Shown piece by piece: positions 16,917 through 26,870 of a stretch of 64,000 nt of DNA. Every line of letters starts with the position of its first letter. Positions within the stretch are counted from its first letter, which is position 1. Below the pieces are notes generated by a model. It did not search any database, was not told the origin of the DNA, and was given only the letters and a program-made list of their open reading frames with translations. Source of the stretch: Candidatus Binataceae bacterium (GTDB lineage Bacteria; Desulfobacterota; Binatia; Binatales; Binataceae); the NCBI GenBank assembly GCA_035650475.1, contig DASRHP010000012.1, forward strand, positions 732,059-796,058, given 5' to 3'. The position numbers and the translations under genes were made by a program.

Positions 16917-17978
16917 ATGCTCGACAAACTCAAAGGAATCGAAGAGCGCTTCGCTGAGCTCGAGCAGCGCCTGAGCGATCCCGCGGTCATTGCCAACAAC
17001 CGCGAGTACGCACAGCTCGCGCGCGAGCGCGCCTCGCTCCAGGAAGTGATCGGCGCGATTCGCGAGTATCGCCGAACGCTCGACGACGTCGCCGAGCATC
17101 GCGCGGTGCTCGAAGGCGATGACCCCGAGCTGCGCGAGCTGGCCAAGGCCGAGCTGCCGGCGCTCCAGCGCCGCCAGGCCGAGCTCGAAGAGCGCATCCG
17201 CACTCTGATCGCTCCGCGCGATCCCAACGACGAGCGCAACGTGCTGCTGGAGATCCGTGCCGGCACAGGCGGCGAGGAGGCCTCGCTCTTCGCCAGCGAG
17301 CTGTTCCGGATGTATTCGCGCTACGCCGAGCGCCATCGATGGAAGGTCGAGACGCTGAGCCTGAGCACGACCGGGCTGGGCGGGATCAAGGAGGTCGTGG
17401 CCTCGATCAACGGACCGGGCGCCTACAGCCGGCTGAAGTTCGAGGGCGGCGTCCATCGCGTGCAGCGCGTGCCCGCCACTGAGGCCTCCGGACGCATCCA
17501 CACCTCGGCGGTCACCGTCGCGGTGTTGCCCGAGGCGGACGAAGTCGAGGTCAACATCAACGAGGAGAAGGACCTGCGGATCGACGTGATGCGCGCCTCG
17601 GGGCCGGGCGGGCAGAGCGTCAACACCACCGACTCTGCCGTGCGCATCACCCACATCCCGAGCGGAATGGTGATCGTGTGCCGCGACGAAAAGTCGCAGC
17701 ACAAGAACAAGGCGCGCGCGCTCAAGATCCTGCGCGCGCGGCTGCTCGAGCGGGCGCGCGCCGAGCAGGAGGCCAAGATCGCCGAGACGCGGCGCTCGAT
17801 GGTCGGCAGCGGTGATCGCTCAGAGCGCATCCGCACCTACAACTTTCCGCAGTCGCGCGTCACCGACCATCGCATCAACCTGACTCTCCATCAGCTCGAC
17901 CAGGTGCTTGACGGCGCGCTCGATCCGATAATCGACGCGCTGACCACCCACGAGCAGGCGCAGGCGCTCAGCGCCTGA
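16917..17978 (+). CDS. prfA: Peptide chain release factor 1
   Basis: 353 residues, normal length, from the ATG at 16917; a TTG 30 nt upstream is less likely. The peptide anticodon PAT (VPATEASGR) marks RF1, which reads UAA and UAG. The catalytic GGQ occurs in [14 protein letters not shown], the site methylated by PrmC, which is encoded immediately downstream. The N-terminal coiled-coil domain and the GGEEA acidic stretch are typical. Cytoplasmic; acts in the ribosomal A site. Confidence 0.97.
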   Translation: MLDKLKGIEERFAELEQRLSDPAVIANNREYAQLARERASLQEVIGAIREYRRTLDDVAEHRAVLEGDDPELRELAKAELPALQRRQAELEERIRTLIAPRDPNDERNVLLEIRAGTGGEEASLFASELFRMYSRYAERHRWKVETLSLSTTGLGGIKEVVASINGPGAYSRLKFEGGVHRVQRVPATEASGRIHTSAVTVAVLPEADEVEVNINEEKDLRIDVMRASGPGGQSVNTTDSAVRITHIPSGMVIVCRDEKSQHKNKARALKILRARLLERARAEQEAKIAETRRSMVGSGDRSERIRTYNFPQSRVTDHRINLTLHQLDQVLDGALDPIIDALTTHEQAQALSA

Positions 17979-17988
17979 CCGGGCGCCC

Positions 17989-18897
17989 GTGATCGCCGAA
18001 GCCAAAGCCGGCACTGCGTTGGCGGCCGCATTGCAGGATGCCGCAGCGCGGCTGGCGCGGGCCGGGATCGAGACTGCCCGGCTTGACGCCGAAGTCTTGA
18101 TGGCCGAAGCCGCGGGCGTGGCGCGCACGGCGCTCGCTGCCGGCGCGGCGCGACCCGACGCCGGCGCACTCGCGCGGTTCGAGGCGATGGTTGCGCGGCG
18201 GGCGGCGCGCGAACCGCTCGCCTACGTCGTTGGCCATCGCGAATTTTTCTCGCTGGACTTCGAGGTCAATCCGGCGGTGCTGATTCCGCGTCCGGAGACC
18301 GAGACGGTCGTCGAATGCGCGCTGGATTTTCTCTCCGGCCGGGCCGAAGCGAGCGTGCTCGACCTCGGCACCGGCTCGGGCGCGATCGCGGTGGCGATAG
18401 CGGTCAACGCGCCACAAGCGCGGGTTGTGGCCACGGATATATCTGAAGTATCGCTCGAAGTGGCGCAACGCAACGCGCGGAGCCATCGATGCGCCGACCG
18501 GATCAGGTTCGTTGCGGGCGACTGCTACGGCGCCCTGGAGCACGGATGGGATGGCGGACCATTCGACCTGATCGTCTCCAACCCACCCTATGTGGCCGAG
18601 GCAGAAGCGGATACGCTGGCGCCGGAGGTGCGCGAGTTCGAACCGCGCGCCGCGCTCGTCGGCGGCCCAGACCCGCTTGTCTTCTATCGCCGAATCGCAA
18701 GCGGCCTTGAACGCTGGCTTCATTGCCGGGGTGAAGTGATAGTTGAGGTCGGTGCGGGGCAAGCGCGTGCGGTGGCGAGGATCTTTGAGACCGCCGGATG
18801 CGTCAATTTCGCGATAGTGCGCGACCTGGCCGGCGTCGAGCGTGTGGTGCGCGCGCGCCGCGCGGGCGGGAATGTCGAGCCAAGCCGCGCTGCGTAG
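17989..18897 (+). CDS. prmC: Release factor glutamine methyltransferase
   Basis: 302 residues. The start is GTG at 17989, 10 bp after prfA. The SAM-binding motif DLGTGSGAIAVAI (about 123-135) and catalytic NPPYV (about 193-197) define PrmC/HemK, which N5-methylates the GGQ glutamine of release factors. The IPRPETE motif is also conserved. Coupling with prfA is the common gene order. The C-terminal ~20 residues are Ala/Arg-rich and variable. Confidence 0.95.
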   Translation: MIAEAKAGTALAAALQDAAARLARAGIETARLDAEVLMAEAAGVARTALAAGAARPDAGALARFEAMVARRAAREPLAYVVGHREFFSLDFEVNPAVLIPRPETETVVECALDFLSGRAEASVLDLGTGSGAIAVAIAVNAPQARVVATDISEVSLEVAQRNARSHRCADRIRFVAGDCYGALEHGWDGGPFDLIVSNPPYVAEAEADTLAPEVREFEPRAALVGGPDPLVFYRRIASGLERWLHCRGEVIVEVGAGQARAVARIFETAGCVNFAIVRDLAGVERVVRARRAGGNVEPSRAA

Positions 18898-18951
18898 CAG
18901 AAGCAGGTAAGGGGGAGCGGCGGATCGCAGGTCCGCAGCGACGATTCGCAG

Positions 18952-20216
18952 ATGGACAAGATGATTATCCACGGCGGGCGGCCGTTGCGCGGAACGGTCG
19001 CGCTGGCCGGGAGCAAGAACGCCACGCTGCCGTGTCTTATCGCCGCGCTGCTCACCGACGAGCCGGTCGCGATCCACAACGTGCCGCGTCTGCGCGACGT
19101 GAGAACCGCGCTTGACCTGCTGGCGCGCCTGGGCGTCGAGTCGCGATGGACCGGCGAGCACGAGCTGGAAGTCTGCGCGCACGCGGTCGCCTCGCACGAG
19201 GCGCCCTACGAACTGGTCAAGACGATGCGCGCCTCGTTTCTGGTGCTGGGGCCGCTGCTGGCGCGCGTCGGCCGCGCGCGGGTCTCGACGCCGGGCGGAT
19301 GCGCGATCGGGGCACGGCCGGTCAATCTGCATATCGCCGGCATCCGCACGCTTGGCGCGCGGATCCAGATGCGCCACGGCTACGTCGAGGCGCACGCCGA
19401 GAGCCTGCGCGGGGCGCGGGTGTGGCTTGATACGCCGTCAGTCGGTGCGACCGAGAACATCATGATGGCGGCGGTGCGCGCGCGCGGCCGCACGCTCATC
19501 GAAAACGCCGCGCGCGAGCCCGAAGTCCGCGACCTTGCGCGGATGCTGTCCGCGATGGGCGCGCAAATTAGCGGCGCGGGCACCCACGTCATCGAGATCG
19601 AAGGCGTCGAGCGCTTGCACGGCGCCGAACACACGGTGATCCGCGACCGCATCGAGGCCGGTTCACTGATGACGGCGGCGGCGATTACCGGTGGCGACCT
19701 CGTGATCCGCGACGCTCCGGTGGACGACCTCGAAGCGGTCGTCGCCAAGCTTCGCGAGGCCGGCGCGACGGTCGAGCCGGTGGAGGGCGGGCTGCGCGTG
19801 GCGCGCCCCGGCGCGCTGCGCCCGGTCGAGCTGCGCACGCTGCCCTACCCGGGCTTTCCCACCGATCTCCAGGCGCAGATGATGGCGCTGCTGACCCAGG
19901 CCGAGGGCACCTCAGTTATCACCGAAACCATCTTCGAGAACCGCTTCATGCACGCGCTCGAACTGATGCGGATGGGCGCGGATATCGTGATGAAGGGGCC
20001 GACCGCGGTGGTGCGCGGCCCAACGCGCCTGGGCGGGGCGCCGGTGATGGCGACCGACCTGCGCGCCAGCATGGGGCTTATCCTGGCCGGGCTCGCCGCC
20101 GACAATAGCACCGAGCTCAGCCGCGTGTACCATCTCGACCGCGGCTACGAGGCGCTCGACTTGAAGCTGCGCGCGCTGGGCGCGGCGATCGAGCGCGTGC
20201 CGGCCGAGGAAGCCGC

Positions 20217-20220
<4 letters not shown>
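18952..20220 (+). CDS. murA: UDP-N-acetylglucosamine 1-carboxyvinyltransferase
   Basis: 422 residues, full length. The first committed step of peptidoglycan synthesis, moving enolpyruvate from PEP to UDP-GlcNAc in the cytoplasm. AGSKNATLP near 20 carries the catalytic Lys-Asn pair. The PEP-binding Cys lies in TPGGCAIGARPVN, so the enzyme is expected to be fosfomycin-sensitive (the resistant form has Asp). Its stop codon overlaps the GTG start of hisD, so the two are translationally coupled. This murA-his linkage is seen in several former deltaproteobacterial lineages. Confidence 0.96.
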
Positions 20221-21542
<1,322 letters not shown>

Positions 21543-21613
21543 ACGCAAGGAGGCTGATGGGGGTTAGCTCGTTCGCAACCAGGACGAACTGACGCGGTGG
21601 CGCGACGTACACA

Positions 21614-22288
21614 ATGGAGACCAAAGCCAACAACCAGAAGACGGCGGCCAGGCGCCGGCGCCCATCGGCGGGCGCCAACGGCTCGACGGCCGGCGCGCCG
21701 CGCGCGGCGACCGTCGAGCGCAAGACGCGCGAGACCGAGATCCGCGCCGCGCTCCAGCTCGACGGCGCCGGCCGCAGCACAATTGCCACCGGCGTCCCGT
21801 TCCTTGACCATATGCTCGAGAGCTTCGCCCGCCACGGCTTCTTCGACCTCGAACTGCACGCGCGCGGCGATCTCCATATCGACGAACACCACACGGTCGA
21901 GGACGTCGGAATCGTGCTCGGGCGCGCCTTTCGCCAGGCGCTCGGCGACCGCGCCGGGATCCGCCGCTTCGGCGAAGCGATGGTGCCGCTGGACGAGGCG
22001 CTGTGCTCGGCGGTGGTCGACATCAGCGGGCGCAGCTTCCTCGCCTACAATGTGCCGATCGTGCAGGAGCGCGTGGGCAGCTTCCAGACCGAGCTGGTAC
22101 ACGACTTCATGAAGGCGTTGAGCGACGAGGTCGGGATGAACCTCCATCTCAACCTTGTCGGCGGGCGCAACCCGCACCACATCATCGAGGCGCTGTTCAA
22201 GGCGCTGGCACGCGCGATGGACCAGGCGACGGCGCGCGAGCCGCGCGTCGCAGGCGCGCTCTCCACCAAGGGCACGCTGTCGTTGTAG
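21614..22288 (+). CDS. hisB: Imidazoleglycerol-phosphate dehydratase
   Basis: 224 residues, including a ~30-residue basic Ala/Arg-rich extension before the conserved ERKTRETEI. Both Mn-binding repeats occur: LHIDEHHTVEDVGI and NPHHIIEALFKALARA. Other signatures are FLDHMLESFARHG and MVPLDEAL. It dehydrates IGP to imidazole-acetol phosphate. It is monofunctional, with no histidinol-phosphatase domain. It is 71 bp from hisD, and hisA follows after 7 bp with no hisH between. Confidence 0.95.
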   Translation: METKANNQKTAARRRRPSAGANGSTAGAPRAATVERKTRETEIRAALQLDGAGRSTIATGVPFLDHMLESFARHGFFDLELHARGDLHIDEHHTVEDVGIVLGRAFRQALGDRAGIRRFGEAMVPLDEALCSAVVDISGRSFLAYNVPIVQERVGSFQTELVHDFMKALSDEVGMNLHLNLVGGRNPHHIIEALFKALARAMDQATAREPRVAGALSTKGTLSL

Positions 22289-22295
22289 CTCACGC

Positions 22296-23030
22296 TTGTT
22301 CGAGAAGTTCACCGTCATTCCGGCGATCGACCTCAAGGACGGCGCCGTCGTGCGCCTGTGGCAGGGCAAGATGGACCGCGCGACCGTGTACGGCAGCGAC
22401 CCGGCGGCGACTGCGCGCGGCTTCGCCGAAGCGGGAGCGGAGATAATCCACGTCGTCGATCTCGACGGCGCGGCGATCGGCGCGCCACGCAACCTCGCCG
22501 CGCTGCGCACGATTCGGACGGTGGCGGGATGCGCGCTCGACTTCAGCGGTGGTCTTCGCACGATCGAGTCGGTGCGCGAAGCGTTTGCCGCCGGCGCCGA
22601 CTACGTCTCCATCGGCTCGGCCGCAATCCTCAATCGGCAATTGCTCGACGACGCCTGCCGCGAATTCCCGGCGCGCATCCTCGGCTCGCTCGACGTACGC
22701 GATGGGCGGTTGGCGATCCGCGGATGGCGCGAGACGAGCGCGCTCGGCGTCAACGAGGCGCTCGAACGTTTCCGCAGCGCGGGTGTCGCAGCAGTGATCC
22801 TGACCGACATTGCGCGCGACGGGACCGAGCGCGGCGTCGATGCCGAGATGTATGCGGGGGTCGGGCGCGCGGCGGGAATCCCCGTCATCGCCTCGGGCGG
22901 GGTTGCGCGACTCGAAGATATCGTTGAGTTGCGCCGGATGTTCGCGCATGGCGTAGCCGGCGTTATCACCGGGCGCGCGCTTTACGAGGGGCGGTTCGGA
23001 CTCGCGCAGGCAATTGCAGCGGCGCAATAG
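22296..23030 (+). CDS. hisA: Phosphoribosylformimino-AICAR-phosphate isomerase
   Basis: 244 residues if translation begins at TTG 22296 (MFEKFTVIPAIDLKDG); no ATG or GTG lies nearby, and the frame upstream overlaps hisB. The (beta-alpha)8 barrel has catalytic Asp residues in PAIDLKDG and in ILTDIARDGT, and phosphate-binding segments SGGLRT, IASGGV and VITGRALYEG. It performs the Amadori rearrangement of ProFAR. hisH normally precedes and hisF follows; neither is here, so PRFAR must be used by HisF/HisH encoded elsewhere. It ends the housekeeping run. Confidence 0.93.
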   Translation: MFEKFTVIPAIDLKDGAVVRLWQGKMDRATVYGSDPAATARGFAEAGAEIIHVVDLDGAAIGAPRNLAALRTIRTVAGCALDFSGGLRTIESVREAFAAGADYVSIGSAAILNRQLLDDACREFPARILGSLDVRDGRLAIRGWRETSALGVNEALERFRSAGVAAVILTDIARDGTERGVDAEMYAGVGRAAGIPVIASGGVARLEDIVELRRMFAHGVAGVITGRALYEGRFGLAQAIAAAQ

Positions 23031-23186
23031 CTGCGAACTGACTTGTCAGCGGCGTGCTGCCTTCGTGAAGGAGCCCAAAACTGACGCAAAATCGAGAGGT
23101 TACGCGATTGTGGTCCAATGGGATCGAGGGCGTCTCAAATGCGCTTGCCTCACCGCGTGCAAATGTACAGAATGAAAAAAGCAACG

Positions 23187-23194
23187 TTAGCTAA
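23187..23194. promoter_or_regulatory. Short palindrome upstream of the first TadG-like gene
   Basis: TTAGCTAA lies 78 bp before the start at 23273, just downstream of a weak TTGCCT (23145) / CAGAAT (23168) promoter pair. The same TTAGCT/AGCTAA half-sites form the larger palindrome before the second TadG-like gene at 25098, suggesting one regulator for both. An 8-bp palindrome alone is weak evidence. Confidence 0.25.
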
Positions 23195-23272
23195 AGAGAG
23201 CGGAGCAGGGGGTGGTTGGTCTCCGCTCAGGTTCGCACGCCCTCAGGGAGAGGCGCGCGGAAGGGGTGTCAC

Positions 23273-24322
23273 ATGAACAGGCGCTCGCGCTGGTCCTGTG
23301 GTCAGATGATGGTCGTTCTGACGCTCGTGCTTCCCGTCCTGCTCGGCGCTGTAGGGCTGGGAGCGGACATCGGGATTCTTTACCTGAACTGGGCACAGAT
23401 TCAAAAGGCAGCCGACGCGGCGGCGTTAGCAGCTGCGCAACACCTGACCGGCAGCACAGCGACCACCGACAATACGGCTGTGGAGAATGTCGGCCAGCAA
23501 TACGCTCAGCTAAATGGAGTATCCGGCGCCGACACGATCAATGTTGCCCCCGCCGCCGATGAAAAGTCGGTCACGGTGACTGTGTCGCGTACGGTACCCT
23601 ATTATTTTCTGAAGCTGGTCGGCGTTCAGTCGGGTTTGGTCACTGCGAGGGCGCTCGCCGGTATAGTTCCCAGTAGCGTTTCATGTGGGGTGATGCCGAT
23701 CGGGCTTCCATGCGCGCAGACTAGTTACGGGCCGACACCCGGACAGGGTGACAATACTTGCGGTGGCGCGTACGACCTTTATCAGTCCATCGGGCTCGAC
23801 TCCGATTGGACACTTTCGACGGGTGTGCCTGGCAACTGGGAATTGCTGCAGATTGGTGGACCCGGCGGCAAAACCATAGAACAGAACATTGCCAACCCTT
23901 CGACAGACGTTGGCGTGACACCGGGACAGTGGCTCAGCACCAAGCCCGGTGGAACGGTTGGCGACGTGGTTAATGGCATGAATGCTCGAATGGATGGGCA
24001 GAGCTTGCTGCCAGCGCCGCAGCAGGGGCAAAGCATACCTACACCTAGCCCGCAGATAATTCTGGTGCCATTGGTTGATTACACTCAAGCGACAAAGAAC
24101 GGTCAGTCCACAGTACCTGTATTGGGCTTCGTTACGATGTGGGTGACCAACATCCGTCAGGGCGGCAATGGCCCGGTGTTAACGGCTACGGTAATTCCAC
24201 CGGTCCCCGGTTGCGGGCTTGCCCCGACGCCAGGCCAGACTCCGAACAATGGTCTCTACCAAGCGATTCTATGCCCTGACTCTGGATGTCCCGTGTTTCC
24301 CAGCAGTGCTTGGCCGACCTGA
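23273..24322 (+). CDS. TadG-like secreted/membrane protein, paralog 1
   Basis: 349 residues from the ATG at 23273, preceded by GGAAGGGG. An N-terminal hydrophobic helix (about 10-30) is followed by WAQIQKAADAAALAAAQHL, the hallmark of TadG/DUF2134-type N-termini, which look like pilin signal regions of Flp pilus systems. The remainder is extracytoplasmic, Gly/Pro/Thr-rich, with Cys pairs (SCGVMPIGLPC, TCGGAY, CPDSGCP) that may form disulfides. Motifs GVPGNW, VPLVDYTQ and AILCPDSGCP recur in the paralog at 25152. No Tad secretion ATPase or platform gene lies nearby. The molecular role is unknown. Confidence 0.75.
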   Translation: MNRRSRWSCGQMMVVLTLVLPVLLGAVGLGADIGILYLNWAQIQKAADAAALAAAQHLTGSTATTDNTAVENVGQQYAQLNGVSGADTINVAPAADEKSVTVTVSRTVPYYFLKLVGVQSGLVTARALAGIVPSSVSCGVMPIGLPCAQTSYGPTPGQGDNTCGGAYDLYQSIGLDSDWTLSTGVPGNWELLQIGGPGGKTIEQNIANPSTDVGVTPGQWLSTKPGGTVGDVVNGMNARMDGQSLLPAPQQGQSIPTPSPQIILVPLVDYTQATKNGQSTVPVLGFVTMWVTNIRQGGNGPVLTATVIPPVPGCGLAPTPGQTPNNGLYQAILCPDSGCPVFPSSAWPT

Positions 24323-24366
24323 CGGGGCGGATTTAGGAGAGTCGTTGATCTGAGAGCTTGGAAGTT

Positions 24367-24900
24367 ATGGCATTCGCCAAGCCATCGCGCGGCCAAGCAG
24401 CGGTCGAATTCGCTCTGGCATCCATCGTCGCGATGATCGTGCTTTTCATCGCGATCCAATTCGCGCTGATCGGCAGCTACGCGGTAGCCTTGGCTCAACT
24501 CAATTTCATGGCAGCGCGCTGGGTAACCGGCCCCAAGAACGAGGCTAAGGTTTGCACGCCCGACCTGGTGAACTTTATCACCACGAACGCCGGCGCATTT
24601 ATGAGCCGGGTCATCTCTGCGGGAGGGGTGTCGTGCGCTGGAAGCGGCAGCCCCACGCCCGACGGCATCACGATCTCTATGTTGTGCGTGCCGCCATCCG
24701 GTGCTCCCCCGAACCCGCCGTCGGCCCCTGGGCCCTGTCCCGCGGCCGGCACTTCGCGCTTAGCCGGAACTGAAGTCAAGATCTCAATGACGATGGGCAC
24801 GCGGAGCATCATCTTCCTGAGCAGGTCCACTCCGCCATCTTTTTTCGGGATTCCGTTTCCCAGTTCCCTGAACAGCGTCGAGGCTATGTCGACCGAGTAG
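24367..24900 (+). CDS. TadE-like pseudopilin
   Basis: 177 residues from the ATG at 24367. RGQAAVEFALASIVAMIVLF at about 9-28 is the typical TadE/Flp-like segment: Gly, a Glu five residues later, then a hydrophobic helix, as in prepilin peptidase substrates. The rest is a short Cys/Pro-containing extracytoplasmic domain. It follows paralog 1 by 44 bp, so both likely share a transcript ended by the terminator at 24927. Partner proteins are probably the flanking TadG-like products. Confidence 0.75.
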   Translation: MAFAKPSRGQAAVEFALASIVAMIVLFIAIQFALIGSYAVALAQLNFMAARWVTGPKNEAKVCTPDLVNFITTNAGAFMSRVISAGGVSCAGSGSPTPDGITISMLCVPPSGAPPNPPSAPGPCPAAGTSRLAGTEVKISMTMGTRSIIFLSRSTPPSFFGIPFPSSLNSVEAMSTE

Positions 24901-24926
24901 GGGTCGGACGGATATTGGTGCTAGGG

Positions 24927-24960
24927 CGGCGCGAGTCGAAGGCTCGCGCCGTTTTTTTTT
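24927..24960 (+). terminator. Intrinsic terminator after the TadE-like gene
   Basis: A perfect 9-bp GC-rich stem (CGGCGCGAG / CTCGCGCCG) with a 7-nt loop is followed directly by nine T residues. It lies 27 bp after the stop codon. Clear rho-independent terminator. Confidence 0.93.
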
Positions 24961-25064
24961 GCACGGCTTGCGGTCTTTTCTTCTAGCGGTGCCGTTTGCG
25001 GAAAATAAGAGATGAATGAAGCATGTATTGAACAAAATAGATGGTTATAACTCTCAATGTCAGC

Positions 25065-25093
25065 TTGACAGGCCAAGAGTTCGCGACTAAAAA
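25065..25093 (+). promoter_or_regulatory. Predicted sigma70-type promoter of the second TadG-like gene
   Basis: TTGACA (25065-25070), a 17-bp spacer and TAAAAA (25088-25093) lie in an unusually AT-rich stretch about 60 bp before the ATG at 25152. The -35 is a perfect consensus match; the -10 matches at 4 of 6. Expected transcription start is near 25100, inside the palindrome at 25098-25116. Confidence 0.45.
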
Positions 25094-25097
25094 TCTA

Positions 25098-25116
25098 TTA
25101 GCTTATAATAAGCTAA
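25098..25116. promoter_or_regulatory. Operator-like palindrome at the predicted transcription start
   Basis: Arms TTAGCTTA and TAAGCTAA are perfect 8-bp inverted repeats around a 3-nt centre. The site overlaps the predicted +1 of the second TadG-like gene, a common repressor position. AT-rich arms in a very GC-rich genome make chance less likely. The binding protein is unknown. Confidence 0.55.
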
Positions 25117-25151
25117 ATTGACTGAATGTAACTGGGGCAGGGGAGTTATAA

Positions 25152-26282
25152 ATGAAACCAAAATTGCGCCTCACCAAGGGGCAAATGGCGGTCGTCATCA
25201 CGATTGCCATGCCCGTGCTCATCGGCGCCATGGGCTTGGGCATGGACATGGCCGTGCTCTACTACAATTGGGTCCAACTGCAGAAGGCGGCCGACGCCGC
25301 CGCGCTCGCCGGCGCCGAGCAACTCACGGGTGACCCCACCACCACCGACAACAGCGCCGTCACCGCCTGCGCGCAGCTCTACGCCTGTCAGGACGGCGTC
25401 AGCGTACAGACCCAGGGCACTTGCCCGGGCAACACCGAGGTCTGCGCCGGGGGCACCGCTGACCCGATGACGATAACGCCGGCGGCCGACGAACGCTCGG
25501 TGACCGTCACGGTCAGGCGAACGGTGCCGTACTTTTTCTTCAAGCTTATCGGGATCAATGACGCGGGCGTCGCCGTACGCGCGACGGCGGGTATTCTGCC
25601 CACCACGGGAGTGTGTGGCGCGGCGCCCTTCGGCCTGCCGTGCAAGCTCAACTGCAATGGCTCTGCCGGTTGCTATGGATCGGGCACTCCCGGGGCGGGG
25701 GACCATACTTGTGGCGGGGCCTATAATTTCGGGACCCAACTCCAGTTCAAGGCTTCGAATAACTGCGTCTTGAACGGCTGTGTAATTACCGGCGTTCCTG
25801 GCAACTGGGACCCGCTTGCTATCGGGGGCAGTGGCGCCTCGGTTTACCGCTCGAACATCGGCTACGGCGAGACGCAGACGATACGGCCGGGCGATACCTT
25901 GCCGACCGAAACCGGCAACATCGTCGGCCCCACCGCGCAGGGCTTCACCGATCGCGGCTTGAATCTGACCGCGACGCCGGTGAGCGTCCCGACCTCGTTT
26001 TCGGCCAACGACCATCACATCATCGTGGTGCCGCTGGTCGATTACACGCAGGCCAAGGGCGGCAAGAGCAACGTGCCCGTGGTGGACTTCGTGACGCTCT
26101 ACGTGCAGGCGCTGAGCGGCAACAACAATACCATCGTCGCCACCGTGATCCCGCCGGTCGCCTGGTGCGGCGCGCCGGTCGGGACAACGCCGACAACTAC
26201 GCTCGGGGCCCCGTTCAAAGCCATTCTGTGCCCGGACAGCGGATGCCCGACGCTGCCGGGCTCCGAGTGGCCGGCGACCTGA
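25152..26282 (+). CDS. TadG-like secreted/membrane protein, paralog 2
   Basis: 376 residues; GGGGAG ribosome site 7 bp before the ATG. Same plan as paralog 1: N-terminal helix (GQMAVVITIAMPVLIGAMGL), then WVQLQKAADAAALAGAEQL, a variable middle, and shared motifs CGAAPFGLPC, TCGGAY, GVPGNWDPL, VPLVDYTQAK, VTVIPPV-like and AILCPDSGCPTLPGSEWP at the C-terminus. An insert with extra Cys (KLNCNGSAGCYG) separates it from paralog 1. It has its own promoter, palindromic operator and terminator, so it can be expressed apart from its neighbours. It is probably exported or membrane-anchored; function is unknown. Confidence 0.77.
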   Translation: MKPKLRLTKGQMAVVITIAMPVLIGAMGLGMDMAVLYYNWVQLQKAADAAALAGAEQLTGDPTTTDNSAVTACAQLYACQDGVSVQTQGTCPGNTEVCAGGTADPMTITPAADERSVTVTVRRTVPYFFFKLIGINDAGVAVRATAGILPTTGVCGAAPFGLPCKLNCNGSAGCYGSGTPGAGDHTCGGAYNFGTQLQFKASNNCVLNGCVITGVPGNWDPLAIGGSGASVYRSNIGYGETQTIRPGDTLPTETGNIVGPTAQGFTDRGLNLTATPVSVPTSFSANDHHIIVVPLVDYTQAKGGKSNVPVVDFVTLYVQALSGNNNTIVATVIPPVAWCGAPVGTTPTTTLGAPFKAILCPDSGCPTLPGSEWPAT

Positions 26283-26304
26283 ATTTCGAGGGCGGGTCAG
26301 GAGG

Positions 26305-26340
26305 AAAGGCGCGCGGCGTGGCTGCCGCGCGCCTTTTTGT
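26305..26340 (+). terminator. Intrinsic terminator after TadG-like paralog 2
   Basis: A perfect 13-bp stem (AAAGGCGCGCGGC / GCCGCGCGCCTTT) with a 6-nt loop is followed by a T-run. It lies 23 bp after the stop. Very strong rho-independent terminator; the A-rich 5' arm could also serve the opposite strand. Confidence 0.95.
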
Positions 26341-26458
26341 TTGCGGCGAATCTAGGCGATCGGCCACTTACACGCGAACACTTAACTAAGATTGCGCAAC
26401 CGCTCGCAATGACACGAGGTTGCGTGCGTGCTACGGCTGAGTTGCGTACGCGCCTATG

Positions 26459-26563
26459 TTACGGCTCGGATCACCGAGAAGAGTCATTGATTTTCTTCGA
26501 AAATGTTTCCGGCACATAACCTGCTATTGCTCCAATTAGACTGAATGAGCCGTAAATGACTCT
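26459..26563. repeat. Two interleaved 9-bp inverted repeats (possible pseudoknot)
   Basis: TTACGGCTC (26459) pairs with GAGCCGTAA (26547), and AGAGTCATT (26480) pairs with AATGACTCT (26555). The right arms abut and the pairings cross, as in an H-type pseudoknot. Single 9-bp repeats are expected now and then by chance in a region this size; two meeting at one spot are less so. Confidence 0.35.
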
Positions 26564-26647
26564 CTCCACGTCCCAAGCCTCCTCTCGTCTCTCCCCTGTC
26601 CCAGCGCTGAGGACGGGCCGATTCCCCCACCCCCGTCGGCTCGTCTC

Positions 26648-26697
26648 GCCCGGCGGTGCCAAACTCACGTGGTTTGTGAGCTCACGCACCGCCGGGC
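26648..26697. repeat. Repeated stem-loop element, copy 1
   Basis: Perfect 12-bp arms GCCCGGCGGTGC / GCACCGCCGGGC flank a 26-nt loop that contains a smaller CTCAC/GTGAG stem. The same arms with a loop of identical length but different sequence recur at 27861-27908, on the other side of the third TadG-like gene. Confidence 0.7.
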
Positions 26698-26715
26698 AGC
26701 GCCCCTCCTGAGCCG

Positions 26716-26735
26716 CCGTTGCGCATGCGCAACGG
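26716..26735. repeat. 20-nt perfect palindrome
   Basis: CCGTTGCGCATGCGCAACGG reads the same on both strands. It lies 19 bp after repeated stem-loop copy 1 and 136 bp before the third TadG-like gene. It is a candidate dimeric regulator site or part of a structured transcript. Confidence 0.55.
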
Positions 26736-26746
26736 GCGGAGCCCTT

Positions 26747-26779
26747 ACGCCCTTGTTGGCCGCCTTGGTCAAAGGGCGT
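26747..26779. repeat. 8-bp inverted repeat
   Basis: ACGCCCTT and AAGGGCGT are separated by 17 nt, immediately downstream of the 20-nt palindrome. Together with the upstream elements they form a consecutive hairpin array. There is no T-run. Confidence 0.4.
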
Positions 26780-26870
26780 CGCAGTTGATTTATCGGCAAT
26801 TTTCTTCGGTACGTTACGTGCTTGCCTACCTACCCCGTCGGAGACTGGAAAATAACGGAGGGGAGGGGCT

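Larger units (their letters stand above)
26283..26870. other. 588-bp intergenic region with many inverted repeats
   Basis: No convincing coding frame. After the terminator at 26305 it holds: a short hairpin at 26391-26410; two 9-bp inverted repeats whose right arms abut (26459-26563); a 12-bp stem with a 26-nt loop (26648-26697); a 20-nt perfect palindrome (26716-26735); and an 8-bp stem (26747-26779). The ribosome site GGAGGGGAGGGG of the third TadG-like gene ends it. It may be a structured leader or a small RNA locus. I see no match to a riboswitch I know. Confidence 0.5.

Noticed and set aside
17968..19395. 475-codon minus-strand frame across prmC and murA
   Set aside because: Antisense to two conserved genes; no recognisable family.
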